Assembly (NCBI GenBank): GCA_964035575.1
Contig: OZ037912.1
Coordinates: forward strand, 1,212,460 to 1,276,459
DNA: 64,000 nucleotides
Direction of reading: 5' to 3'
From: Rhynchopus sp. YZ270_cl-10
Lineage: Eukaryota; Euglenozoa; Diplonemea; Diplonemida; Diplonemidae
The notes beneath the pieces were generated by a model. The model saw only the letters and a program-made list of their open reading frames with translations. It searched no databases and had not been told where the DNA came from. Positions within the stretch are counted from its first letter, which is position 1. Each line of letters starts with the position of its first letter. Below are positions 19,801-29,829 of the stretch, in pieces. A program made the position numbers and the translations under genes.

Positions 19801-21696
19801 CTGCGGAACAGTTCTGACCTGACACAGAAGACGTGGGTGCACAGGGACCCCTTCTTCAGATACCATGACTACACGCTGTCGGTGTTCATCCGCCCTGACG
19901 TGGACATGAACGAGGGTGACAGCAGCCCGACGTCACCGCGCATCTTCTCCGACACGCAGATCGGAGACTCTGCAATCCGGTGGTACGCGAACGGGGAGCT
20001 GAGGATTGCGCTCCTGCGGTACGGGTGCTGGGCGAAGCCGATCAAGGGTGGTCTGAGGGGTGGCCAGTGGGTGCATCTGGCTGCTGTTGTGAACTTTGTG
20101 GCGAAGACGTGTGTGGTGTACATGAACGGTGTTCCGATGTCGAGTGGGGAGATGCCTGGGCTTGTGGAGACGATGTTCCTTCCGTACACGGGGGAGCCGA
20201 TGCAGATCGGGCTGCACTACAAGGGACGGATGGACGAGTTCCAGGTTGTGAGGAAGGCGTTGACACAGGAGGATGTGCTGCAGCTGTACAACAACGGGAA
20301 GCCTGGTGGGGATCCGATCTCTGTGGGGAGCAGGACGTGGATGGCTAACTTCGACACTCTGGATATCTCCCTGGGCTCGTACATCGTTGGTGCCCTTGTG
20401 CCTGTGAACGACATCACACGTGACGTGGACAAGGCAACGGCGCGGAGCAACATGATTCTGTCGATCCAGAACGAGAACATCGACAAGGAGCTGGAGCGGA
20501 AGCTGGCTGTGACTGTGCTTGTGGTGGTGGTGATCTGCCTGGTTGCTGTGCTGCTGTTCATGGTGTTCAACAGGATGATCACGTCCCCGTTTGCGTCCTT
20601 TGCGGAGAACATGAAGTCTGTTGCGATGATGCGTCTGGAGGAGGTGTCGTCGAAGAAGGTGTTGATCCAGGAGCTGAACGTGATGGGGAAGGCCATGGAC
20701 CAGATGGTTGACAACATCAAGCAGTTCAGGAACTTCATGCCGCAGTCCCTCATCCACGCGCTTGAGGATGCGAGCGAGGAGCAGGAGGAATGTGAGTCTG
20801 TCTCGAGGTCGAAGGTGACTGGTTCGCGCCACTCAAGTGCCAGCAGGTCTTCGTCCACGCGCACGGCCACGTCGCATGCGCTGGGGAAGCTTGCCTCAGA
20901 TGCGACGAGTGTGTCACTGGCGAAGAAGAAGGTGTCGCTGTGCCTCGTGAACATGGCGCAGATGCACACCATTACTGAGAAGGGTTCCGACGAAACTGTG
21001 ATTAACATGCACTCCGAATACCTGACGAGTGTGTTGGAGGCGTTCGGGAAGGGACGTGCTATTGCAGACACGTTTGCGGGAGACAAGGTTATGGGATCCT
21101 TCAATGCTGTGCGTAACTGTAGCGGACACGCTACTTGTGCAGGAAAGGTTGCCCTCGAGCTGAAGCGTGTGAGCGTTGCGAACGAGAAGGCAGGGAAACC
21201 CACGCTGACGTGCGCAATTGTGACGGGTGCGTGCAAGGTCGGGAACTTGGGCGTGACGGGAATGAAGAAGTTCACTGTGATTGGGTCCATTGTGAGCTGG
21301 CTGCACGCCTTGGAGAGGTACGGAAGCGCACACGGATTCAGCCCTGTTGCAGACAACGACGTGTTCAACGCCACACAGGGGCAGCTGGGATGTGTGCTGA
21401 TGTCTGGCGTGGAGTTCCCGAAGAGATACCATTCAGGAACCCGTGTCTTTGTGATAGCCTCTGTGATGGAGTCAGGAGAAGAGGAGTGGATGTACCAGCT
21501 CGCAGAGAGGGAGGCGGGAGACGTCAACGCTAAGTGGAACGAGGTTGTCACCGAAATCGTGAAGAACAACTGGGAGTCCGTCCCAGCGGACTTCAACGTT
21601 GCGGAGTATCCCGATATCCCTGACGCTGTGGCGTCCACGGTGAAGGACGCTGTGGTGAACAAGCACTACACCTCCAACACAGTCACCTACCACTGA
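16846..21696 (+). CDS. Large receptor-like protein with PA domains, LamG-like domain and degenerate class III cyclase domain
   Basis: A single exon of 1616 codons. Residues 1-27 are a signal peptide (VVLLLAVAVLPGMVVA). Two related Cys-rich modules follow, each with a protease-associated (PA)-type core: GKIAIVNNRARTCTYNQKF near 152 and GKLVAFQPDPSGGPCSHYE near 346. Membrane segments lie near 471-491 and 511-531. A large second ectodomain carries a sensor-like region and, at about 1005-1155, a LamG/concanavalin-like fold (DYTLSVFIRPD, GGQWVHLAAVV, MDEFQVVRKAL). A third membrane segment lies near 1220-1245, then a HAMP/coiled-coil-like linker and a class III cyclase-like domain (about 1360-1540). 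That domain keeps AGDKVMGSF, but the first metal site is VNM instead of [AV]DI, and VSWLHALE replaces the usual VNxAxRLE. Activity is therefore doubtful, and it may signal as a pseudo-cyclase or partner. Minus-strand frames of 545 and 481 codons are shadows. Confidence 0.8.
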   Translation: MTPMRGRRVEGVVLLLAVAVLPGMVVADIPECNTDLWQCHYYVSPTFAQAIRMKFDGQWGEIKADPKLHDAYCDPEMWKTRSEICGGCPIKLTLSSPSSLTKDVICLRDNAFAPYSLNQHMDLKHALNGKELEIVAPENEGCNAADWATKNFAGKIAIVNNRARTCTYNQKFAHAAAAGAVIGLMSASRGKHYVWNWHVYKMTGDGKAFPNMLAYALESFHGDQIYAATSTVRGKVEYSCSVYSNRETDMSLNYDEDDCPWWFLGTDMCDKEFTGRRRMCTRCPLEIDVGDSTFKPCVWGPDFNPARKENYLTGTLSLPSTQNVVYLSKSYMTDDGCSDASWAGLSGKLVAFQPDPSGGPCSHYESVMRAQRAGVSGVIVVVKPNHWHLTRLQGTQQNIKIPIGTISGKHSERWINWMMQGTALPNGRGWERASPMAKGVLIPHEVTPAPPVKVELVEPIPEEDTDEVTSEAGFVVSVILIPFLLIVLCVHFALTRQSGLSGPGVPLEVMSTTLSVVLLVVLALATFALTNKAGQDSLDTSKANADNAMMYASGRNKGNVDSMAGQVMGQMVQVAHSTLDAFLLEGKDKGDMIRAMFQTDHDGTFATFVQHRNRVARLQGARSLAHYMDSGWTYEIVTKQGFFMDSLRVNDYRVQDALGRTIFDTNSADNFGIMQNTIEGNNAAVNDKGPNVPKALWNPLHWAFSNKLPTDAFTWQQAEAAAGKRPIVIDPVQSYTYSRFLRSPVMTTYFLFSKATGGDTSTDGIVFCSRGLAELSRKLKNNLGTWERSVKFGENATLVVLDQTTGNIIASNDLANTFYTSEVYGEIFGPTNTERDETLQFGYKLETVDTTSLIPLNAIANKWRTEHGGLVLRGASSSATGPALFTFDQKDYYDTHGNSRTLLLVNFEGGIKDASKENWDVVGAGVQTTSDGDFKQVGVFSGSAPVLVHTYLTTRVARVAQQESQEYKLTAPHPVPGVSGSAVYTLRNSSDLTQKTWVHRDPFFRYHDYTLSVFIRPDVDMNEGDSSPTSPRIFSDTQIGDSAIRWYANGELRIALLRYGCWAKPIKGGLRGGQWVHLAAVVNFVAKTCVVYMNGVPMSSGEMPGLVETMFLPYTGEPMQIGLHYKGRMDEFQVVRKALTQEDVLQLYNNGKPGGDPISVGSRTWMANFDTLDISLGSYIVGALVPVNDITRDVDKATARSNMILSIQNENIDKELERKLAVTVLVVVVICLVAVLLFMVFNRMITSPFASFAENMKSVAMMRLEEVSSKKVLIQELNVMGKAMDQMVDNIKQFRNFMPQSLIHALEDASEEQEECESVSRSKVTGSRHSSASRSSSTRTATSHALGKLASDATSVSLAKKKVSLCLVNMAQMHTITEKGSDETVINMHSEYLTSVLEAFGKGRAIADTFAGDKVMGSFNAVRNCSGHATCAGKVALELKRVSVANEKAGKPTLTCAIVTGACKVGNLGVTGMKKFTVIGSIVSWLHALERYGSAHGFSPVADNDVFNATQGQLGCVLMSGVEFPKRYHSGTRVFVIASVMESGEEEWMYQLAEREAGDVNAKWNEVVTEIVKNNWESVPADFNVAEYPDIPDAVASTVKDAVVNKHYTSNTVTYH

Positions 21697-23184
21697 GCCA
21701 CGAGAACAAAGATTCCAGACCATATTTATACCACCCCTCCACAAAAAATACCCCTCCCTCCCTCCCTCCATCCCTCGCTCCCTCCTCACAATCAAACTTG
21801 TTTGGATGCGAACGCATTTAAAAAGTTTGTTTGCCTTAAGCGTTTCTTAAGGAGGATTTTCCCGCCCCAGATGGTGATTATTTTTCCCCCTTGCCCCATT
21901 TTCTTTTTCTGCCTTTCTGCGAAGAGATTGCGACCCACAGTGGTGCCACACATGTAGTGTGGTACCCTCACAGAGTACAGTAGTCTATTTCACCATGCCT
22001 GAAAATGTGTGTTTTTGGTTTAACTTCGCCCTCATCACGCAATAATGCGATGCGGCGGAACCAATTTTTGACATCTGAAATATTGAAGACGTTTTTGCTT
22101 TTTTGTGCAACTCAAGTCACTTTTTTTTGCAACACCCTTTTGTCTCTCCCCCCTCTGTATGCACAGGCGGTCTTGCTTTCTTGCAGCATAATTGTGTGCA
22201 GGAATGTATGCAGGGGTCAGCTCTTTCTGTCTTTGTGTCTTTTGTCTATCTCACCATATACTATCAATTTATTGATTGCATATGATGAAAATACTTTCTT
22301 CGTGTCTTTTTTTATTGTGCGATTGTGTACACAGATTTGTGCACACCTTGTGCTCAGGTGTGCTGTGGGATTTTACGCACAGTGCACCTCTTTCGATTTC
22401 AATCACCCTTGTCTCATCATGAATTTTTTCCGGCATTCTCGAAAAAGCCGACAAAAAAATAATAAAAGTGTTTTCATATGTACCAGCATGTCTTACTGGG
22501 GTGGGCGCAATTAAAGTACATGAAGTAGCGCGGAAACGTGCTATTTTCTGCTACTTTCTGCTATTTTGGGGTCGTAAGCCACACCAGTGATGTGTCTGTT
22601 GCTCCTCTGTTTTTTATAGACTCCCGACTACGGAGATCTTTAGTTGTGAAGGTACACCCTCCCGAACCCACTAGGTGCAAGTAGAGTGTGGGTATTGTTT
22701 TCCCTCTTTTTTTTTTTGTATGAGGACAAATACTTGTGGTTAAAACATCTGTTTATTCCCTTCCCCCCTTATTGTGCACTCACCTCATTTCTGTACTTCA
22801 GGCTAAGGGTTTTTTCCCCTTTTGACATCCTTTTCTGGACGTTTTGAGCAGGTAACGATCGTTCCATCGTTCCGGGTTTTTGGCGTTTTTTTTATTTTTT
22901 TTTTGTCATCGTTCCATCATTCCAGGGGAAAAGGTGGCATCATTCCATTGACTGTACTGTGTGCGTTTCACCACAACCTCTCCCTTTTGTCTTGCTTTAT
23001 TGTTTGCGGGGGGCGGGGGAAAAACATAACTTTCAAACAAACAAAAAAACACTTGTTTACCATTGGAAGGGACAGACTTCGGACTTGTCCCTTTAGTGAG
23101 ACGTCAGACCAATGTATTTCATTGCCACCCCCTGGGAAATGTGGGGGAAATTGGCACCAACCGTGAGTACAAAGCAAAAACGAT
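21697..23184. other. Spacer between the cyclase-like gene and the kinase
   Basis: No gene. It contains a TCCC-rich run (21750-21785), T-rich DNA, the second copy of a dispersed repeat (22591-22705), and three GTTCCATC/CATTCCA echoes near 22860-22945. Frames here lack domains and codon bias. Confidence 0.5.
22591..22705 (+). repeat. Dispersed approx. 100-bp repeat, copy 2
   Basis: Partner of 8488-8586. It shares GCTCCTCTGTTTT, ACACCCTCCCGAACCCAC, TAGGTG and GTGTGGGTATTGTTT in order, with a short insertion between the first two blocks. Confidence 0.6.
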
Positions 23185-23238
23185 ATAGTGGAGTTCATCC
23201 TCGGGTGTCTACACTATTACAACCAAGTTTTCAAAAAC
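23185..23238 (+). repeat. Short A-flanked interspersed repeat, copy S2
   Basis: ATAGTGGAG, eight variable bases, TCGGGTGTCTACACTATTAC, AACCAAGTTTTCAAAAAC. It is the cleanest of the four copies and lies about 170 bp upstream of the kinase start codon. Confidence 0.65.
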
Positions 23239-23407
23239 AACAACTTTCATTCAACCCCCTTGGGAAATATGGGGGCAGTATCCTATAGAACGCCCCTACC
23301 CTCGACTTACAAAGCCTCCCCTCCCCTTGTCTATTATCAAACCCCCCCCTCCATCCCTCCATCCCTCCATTCCTCCCTCACAGAGATATTTTGACACCTT
23401 TTTCAGG

Positions 23408-25403
23408 ATGGACCTCCGGGTGGGCTCGAAGTACCGCGTTGGGCGGCGCATCGGTGGTGGGAGCTTTGGTGAGATCTACCAAGGGACGCACATACACACA
23501 CTCGAGCCTGTTGCGATCAAGCTGGAGCCAGTGAAGACACGGCACCCGCAGTTGTTGTACGAGAGCCGTTTATACAAGCTGCTGCACGGAACGGGGCAGA
23601 CGATCACGGGCATCCCGCAGGTGCGGTGGTACGGTGTGGAGGGCGACTTCAACGTGATGGTGGTGGACCTGCTGGGGCCCTCGCTGGAGGACTGCTTCAA
23701 CTACTGCGGCCGGATCCTCTCTAACAAAACGGTGCTCATGCTTGCAGACCAGATGATCGCACGCGTCGAGTTCCTGCACAACAGAAACTTCCTCCACCGA
23801 GACATCAAGCCAGACAACTTCCTCATGGGGCTGAGCAAGAAGGTATGCAAAGCAAACAAACAAGGGAAGGGGGTTCTGATGGATCAGAACGTCCAGAGCG
23901 TGGGAAGGAGAGGGTGGGTAAGGTCTTCACTAAAGATGGCCTTTCAGGGGAATGGGGTATGTTTTGAAAAACCTCCCTTCACAGTCGCACCACGTATACA
24001 TGATTGACTTCGGGCTGGCAAAGAAGTACCGTGACCCGAAAACCCACCAGCACATTCCCTACAAAGACGGAAAGAACCTGACCGGTATGCAATGATAATA
24101 AGGCTGCTCCAAATGGTAACATTTCCACAATGTAAAAAGATCAAAGCACCCCTCCCCTCCAAATGATAATTTCACACGGCATCGCCCCCTAATCAATGTC
24201 AAATACCACACCGCACGACACAGGTACCGCACGCTATGCGTCCATCAACACACACACTGGAATAGAACAGTCCCGCAGAGACGACCTTGAGGCTGTGGGA
24301 TACATCGTGATGTACTTCCTCCGGGGGCAGCTCCCGTGGCAGGGACTCAAGGCGCATACTAAGAAGCAGAAGGTATGCAGGCATTACATGATGTGATGTG
24401 TTTACTCGGCAAGGAACCAACCTCAACAAAACATGCTTTCAACACATCACAGTACGACCGGATTGCAGAGAAGAAGATGCAGACCTCGATTGCACAGCTG
24501 TGCGCAGGGTTCCCTCAAGAGTACTCAAACTACCTGGTGTGTGCCCAACCCCTTCGCCTGGTTTTTGGATGTCGACAGAAGGGTAGTCTGGTTCATCTTG
24601 CAAACTTTTGTTAAGTTAATGTGTTCCTTCCGCTTTCCAGCCTTCTCGGAGTGCTGTTTCCCTGTGTGATCTGGGGTGATGTCTTCTATATTCGCGGTTT
24701 TTCCTACTCCCGTTCCAGAATCAACAGAGTGTGTAGATCTTTTTGGCCTCAAAGAGTTTTTTCTCTTCACGGCCAGGTGGTCAGTGGGAGCATATTGTGA
24801 GTAATGAAAATATGCAGATGCGTTACAACACTTTAAACAAATTTTTCTGCACATCAACTTTCAACGTTTCTCTGCACGACTGTCGTCTCGACTATCTTAT
24901 CGTATTATTCAAACCACTCATATTTCTACGAACAGAACTACGTCCGCTCGCTTCGGTTTGATGACAAGCCAGACTACCCTGTGCTGCGGAGTCGCTTCAG
25001 GGACTTGCTTGCGAAGGAAGGCGCGACGATGGACTACGTGTTCGACTGGACGATTAAACGTATCCAGGAGCATGTCTACGCGGAAGAGAGCCTCAGACGC
25101 GAGTCCAGAAAGAAGGTTTGTAGAATAGTACTGAATACAGCAGGAAAAGAACCACAATAAGTGTAAAATAACAGAAGCATTTTTGCTCAGATATAGCATG
25201 GGTTTTTAAAAGATACACAAAATCATTAATGAAAATGCGGAATTCCATGAACACTACAGCAGTTTTCAGATATTTTTTTTTGACTATTTTTCAATTAAAC
25301 CGCATTTATTCAGCAGACGCAAGCATCAGGCTCCTCTGCAGGCGCAACAGCTTCAGAAAGGGTGACCGACAGAGACGACGACAAAGGCGAGGAAAAAGAA
25401 TGA
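23408..25403 (+). CDS. CK1: Casein kinase 1 family Ser/Thr protein kinase, six exons
   Basis: Exons: 23408-23842, 23985-24084, 24224-24372, 24453-24536, 24936-25115 and 25314-25403, with all phases agreeing; 345 residues. The first three introns start GTATGC, the fourth GTGTGT and the fifth GTTTGT. The kinase core is complete: glycine loop [11 protein letters not shown] (16-26), ATP-binding Lys in VAIKLEP (K38), catalytic loop HRDIKPDN (D132) and [10 protein letters not shown] (D153). CK1 hallmarks are [18 protein letters not shown] in place of the APE-type segment, then LPWQGL, and [13 protein letters not shown] near the C-lobe. Members phosphorylate acidic or pre-phosphorylated substrates in trafficking, clock, repair and Wnt-type pathways; the substrate here is unknown. 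The last exon ([17 protein letters not shown]...) is a polar tail. Reading through the fifth donor instead would end at 25160, so the tail is the least certain part. Confidence 0.88.
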
Positions 25404-28035
25404 TCACCTCCTTCACCTCTCTAACAACATGTGGACCCTCCGGCATCACATAGACGCGTGTAGTGGATGTCAAACAGCGAGTTGTATCGGGTCTCAACGT
25501 CTGGATTTTGTTTGTCAGTAGAGCCGGGGGGGATGGGGGGGGACTACCGTCGTGCACGACGGTGAAGTGAGTGGCGTGACTTTTGGTTTCACCGTTGTAA
25601 GCCGCAAGGCATGTACTTCAGTCGTCGTGTGCATTTCGTGCTTTTGAGCAAAACAGAATGAAAATGAACGAAATAAAATGAAATGAAAGAAGAGAGGGAT
25701 TTGGTGATTTGGTGGGAGGGGGAAAATAAAAAATAAATAAATTGTGCGAGTAGTTTTTTTTCCCCACAACCTTCCTTCAACTTTCCCTGCTTACCACCCT
25801 GATACCAGGGATATTATCGAATTTTGGGGGAAATTTTGGGCAGAAATGACCCCACCTATTAGTGAACGGGCTCATATTTTCTCAAAAAATTGTCCAAATT
25901 TCAACATTGACCACGGGCGGAGCCCAAAAAATGCAAATAAGGCAAGAGGTTGAAGGAAAATGTGTGGAAGACAACAACAACTAATTGCTAAGAAAAAAAA
26001 ACGCAACGGGGGTTTTTTTTCGAAAGCAATACCTGTTTTTCTATGTTTTAGTTCCGTGAAAGAAAACCCCCATTTTTATTTTTCGTCGCAGTGTTGAATG
26101 TGCCTGCATCAACAACTTCCATTTGTTTCTCAGGTGGTTCAACACAAAAAGAGGTGTTCATCTTCAGCAACGTCGTTCCCCATGCTATTTTTGTCCACAT
26201 ATTTTTTTTTGTCAGGGTAATGTCACTGTGAGGCGTATTTCTGTATTTTTTTTTTATCTCCCCGCCTTTTCATTAGAGCAAAAGAGACGCGAATTTTAGG
26301 CGAGCAACAAGCAGGCAAGAGGAGATGACACAGAAAAGGGTGCTTCCTGCACTGTCGAACCTTTTCTCTCTTTCTTGAAAGGTTGTTTGAAAAGGTATTG
26401 TGTGTGCAAGGCAAGGCACAGAGTCTTTTCCTTTAAATTTTTGTGTGCTATTTTTTGTCTGCGTCTGTGCCAGAGGTGTCGCAACTTTCAATTTTCAGTA
26501 CTTTTAGCCCAGCATGTTACCCATAGTGGCAAAGATGTGTGTGCTCGAGAGGTGCACATTCATCTTAGGACTTTGTTTTGTTGCATGTCGCCAGCTTGCA
26601 ACGCTCTTCTTTTTGATTAATTCTGTTAACGAACGTGACGTTAATCATTTGACAGCAAAGTACATTGTCTTCTTCGAATTATTTTTTTTGCAGACAAACA
26701 AACACAAATAACAGCGAAAAGAACGAACCCCCGCAGTAGTGAAAGAAATAATGCCCCCGTGCCAAAAGGAAGACAAGCAATTTTTTTTTTTGTAAATTTA
26801 CAATTTACAAAAGCATGTTGTCTCCTCCTTCTGCGTTCCCCACGTTCTCTCTCTCTCTCTCTCTTGCTGATCTGGTCTGTGCCCTCTTTTATTTTTCGAA
26901 GAGTTTTTAGTCAAGAATACACACTGTAAAGCGAGGTTCCTTCGTCTCTCTGTCCCACCTCTCTTCCGCCTAGGCTAAGGAACATTGAGAGGTGTTCACT
27001 TGACACGTGTTCCATCCACACCTTTGACGCACGAAGGAAGTGCATCCATTCGGTTTTGGTGCTCTTTCAGTACCGTGTGTGGCAAAAGGGTTTGGATACT
27101 GTAGCACAATATTGGCCCTTCCCTTACACCCCAACAAAGTACACAAGGTACAACGGGAATACTATTTAGATACCCCCCTGCACACGGTTGTGTTATGCGG
27201 GGAGGGGCAAAGTGCTGGCAACAGTGCATCCTGGCACTGCCGCTTTTTGTATGAAAGTCTGTCGCCTCTTTCCCATGAGCAAGTGTGTTGGGCAAGCATG
27301 CTTTTCGTTTGTATCCAGTTCCGTAGTGTGTGCATTTTAAAAAAGACGTTTTTCTCTTTTTGCGTGCCCGCAAAAAAGTCTTTCAGTTTTTTCATTCTTT
27401 TTTTGCGCACGCACTTTGTCCCAATGTTTCATTTTTCTTTTTGAAAGGTGACTCAGCAAACTACCGTGAGGAGCCATCTTACCAGATTCTTTTTTTTTAT
27501 AAATACACAAAGTCACGAGAGGGCTTTTTGTATTTCAAGTCAACGTCTTTTTTGTTGTCTTTTCTCTTCCCGTTACACATAAACGGAGAAGAGAATTTGT
27601 GAATATTATTTTTTTTTTGTGACAAAACGAGGGTCTTCAAGCTGCCTATTTTATGTCAAGGGTTGACTAAGCACAAGGCTTGGTTCGTCTCTTCTAAACT
27701 GTTCTTTTTTGTACCACCCCCCTTACACTCCCTTCTTTTGATTTTTTTTCCATACGTGCACATTCCCGTGCACAGTTACATGTTACATTTTTCCTTTGCA
27801 GCATTTGATCCGTTTTTGGAACATATGTGACGATGTGCGTGCTGTCTCCATATGTGTCAACCTTTTGGGACATATTATACACAGGGCAACCTACGCAATA
27901 CACGGTACGTAGGACACCAAAGTGTGCATCAATGCAACAAAACCCCCCCCTACTATTAACTTCCATTTCTGTTGCGTCTTTCACCTACATTGCCAAGCCT
28001 TTTTTGTGCGCGACTCTTTTTTCTCGCGTCGTACA
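25404..28035. other. 2.6-kb spacer, no gene seen
   Basis: No frame here shows a domain or host-like codon use. Visible items are a small perfect palindrome, GTCGTGCACGAC (about 25550-25561), many A/T runs, and a CT-dinucleotide run of about nine repeats at 26846-26864. The frames of 70-130 codons between 26,990 and 27,450 are in T-rich DNA on both strands and look random. Confidence 0.5.
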
Positions 28036-28041
28036 AAAAGT

Positions 28042-28472
28042 CATGGATGTCCAAAGTACTTGAAGTACCTTTTTCGGATTTTTTATGGTACTTGAAGTAC
28101 TTGACCCCCCTTTTTTTTCCTCTCAAAATGACAGTCAAGTACTTGAAGATTGATCAAGTACTTGACAGAAATCAAGTACTTGATACCCTATTTTTTTTTT
28201 CTCGTACTTTTTTACTTTTTTACCCTCTGGCAGAGTCTGTCAAGTACTTGTTTTCGCAAAAAAACGTCAAGTACTTGATCAAGTACCCACTTTTTTTTTG
28301 TACTTGATCAAGTACTTGACCTTTTTTTTTGTGAAAAAAGTACTTGACAGAGGGAGAACAAGTAAAAAAGTACTAGAAAAAAAAATAGGGTGTCAAGTAC
28401 TTGAAGTATCAAGTATTGGATTTTTTGGGGGATCAAGTACTTGATATACTTCAAGTACTTTGGACATCCATG
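28042..28472. mobile_element. Foldback element built of the palindromic word CAAGTACTTG
   Basis: The outer arms are reverse complements: CATGGATGTCCAAAGTACTT at left and AAGTACTTTGGACATCCATG at right. The 431-bp interior is more than a dozen copies of CAAGTACTTG or AAGTACTTGA separated by T- or A-rich spacers. AAAAGT occurs immediately outside both ends (28036-28041 and 28473-28478), as expected of a 6-bp target-site duplication. No protein is encoded. Its ends (CAT.GATG) and layout parallel the element at 9499-9957. Confidence 0.8.
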
Positions 28473-28478
28473 AAAAGT

Positions 28479-29040
28479 ATATTTTGTTTTTCAGGACAAA
28501 ATGCTTTTTTGTGCAACCAGGATTGCTGCGTGAGTACTTTCGTCTTTTGTGTTCACAGTCTTCTACACTGTAGACTGCTTATCACGGGGGGGGCTGCTAT
28601 CCCGTGATTATTTTACATTTTTCTGTGGTGTTCGAGAGACAGACCACAGCACGGTGCATTCTGCTCCTGAAAGAGAAGCCAGTGTGCGCGCTATATTTTT
28701 AAAACAAGATGACCATGTGCGTGAGTACGAGCAAAATGGGGTGACCATCCCGAACAGTGAAAAGGCACATTCGTTTTTCTTTACACTGGTTCTTCGTGCC
28801 GTGAGTGCGAAGTGCTTCTTTTCTTAAGACTGGGCAGAATGACTGTGCCCCACAGTCCCACGCGTATGCAACTCTCCTATGGATTAATATAAGCATTTTC
28901 GTGTGGTGTGTTGCTTTGGACTTTATGCTGTTGCGCAAGTGGATTTTTTTTGTCGCTTTGTGGGATTAGACTTTAGTCCTTTTTTAATGAAAAAAATGCG
29001 ACGAAAAAACGGAGAGAAAAATGCGGAACAGCATGAAAGG
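28479..29040. other. Spacer, no gene seen
   Basis: T-rich sequence with a short G-run near 28586. The 92-codon frame at 28549-28827 has no domain. Confidence 0.45.
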
Positions 29041-29829
29041 GGGGGGCAGGGGTCCTAAGAGTGGTAACTTTTACCACTTCTGAAGTGACCTTTTTTATTT
29101 TTTTGAAATCCGAAGGTCACTTCGAAGTGACCTTCGAAAAGTGCCCTAAAAAGTGACCTTCCCCTTTTTATTTTTGAAATCCGGTGTCACGAAGTGACCT
29201 CGGATGCTTAACATGCACCGGGAACACGTTGGAGGGTCCGGATTTTTTTTTCTTTTTTGCCAAGATCAGTGGTCTGCAGGGCTGCAGGTTGCCACAATGT
29301 ACATTTTAAGCGCAATTTTTTGAAATGTTGCGTACCGTGGCTTCGCCAGAAACTTTCGTTTTAGCAAAATACGTAAGTAATTTACGGAAACTGACGATAA
29401 TTACCAACGACAGTGCCATTTCATGGCAACATTTTTTAGAAATGTTGGTATCGTGGCTTCGCCAGGAACCTTTGGGTGACATGACCACCGTATCTTTCGT
29501 AAATGTACTGGGATTACTGATAAGAAGGTCCCCCACTAAACATCTGCCTCTGCTGTGTTGTGTTGTTCGTGGTAAGAAGCAAACGGTGGTACCAGACTGC
29601 GAGAACGCAAAATTGCCTTACAAAAAAAATCGTATCTAGTACTCTGTCCCTATGATACGGCGATAACCAGCGTCCAGTGTATGTCCGAGGAATTTGCACC
29701 TTTTCAACTTTGCTGTTCCTCTGAGGGGGGAAAGTTTTTTTTTTCCCTCCCCAAAAAACGAGAAGTGACCTTGAAGTTACCATTTTAAATTTTTTTGAGA
29801 ACAGCGTTAGGACCCCTGGGGGGGGGGTC
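29041..29829. mobile_element. Foldback element with AAGTGACC words and a central segment
   Basis: The outer blocks GGCAGGGGTCCTAA (left) and TTAGGACCCCTGG (right) are reverse complements and are followed inward by GTGGTAAC and its complement GTTACCA(T). Inside the left arm lie several AAGTGACCTT words and the perfect 18-bp palindrome GGTCACTTCGAAGTGACC (29115-29132). The right arm carries GAAGTGACCTTGAAGTTACC. The middle (29317-29540) holds two imperfect direct copies, about 113 bp apart, of GAAATGTTG...TCGTGGCTTCGCCAG. G-runs flank both ends. Probably the same structural class as the two foldbacks above, but larger and more diverged. Confidence 0.55.

Noticed and set aside
25560-25770. Minus-strand ORF MWGKKTTRTIYLF...
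   Set aside because: T/A-rich frame with no domain and poor codon bias.
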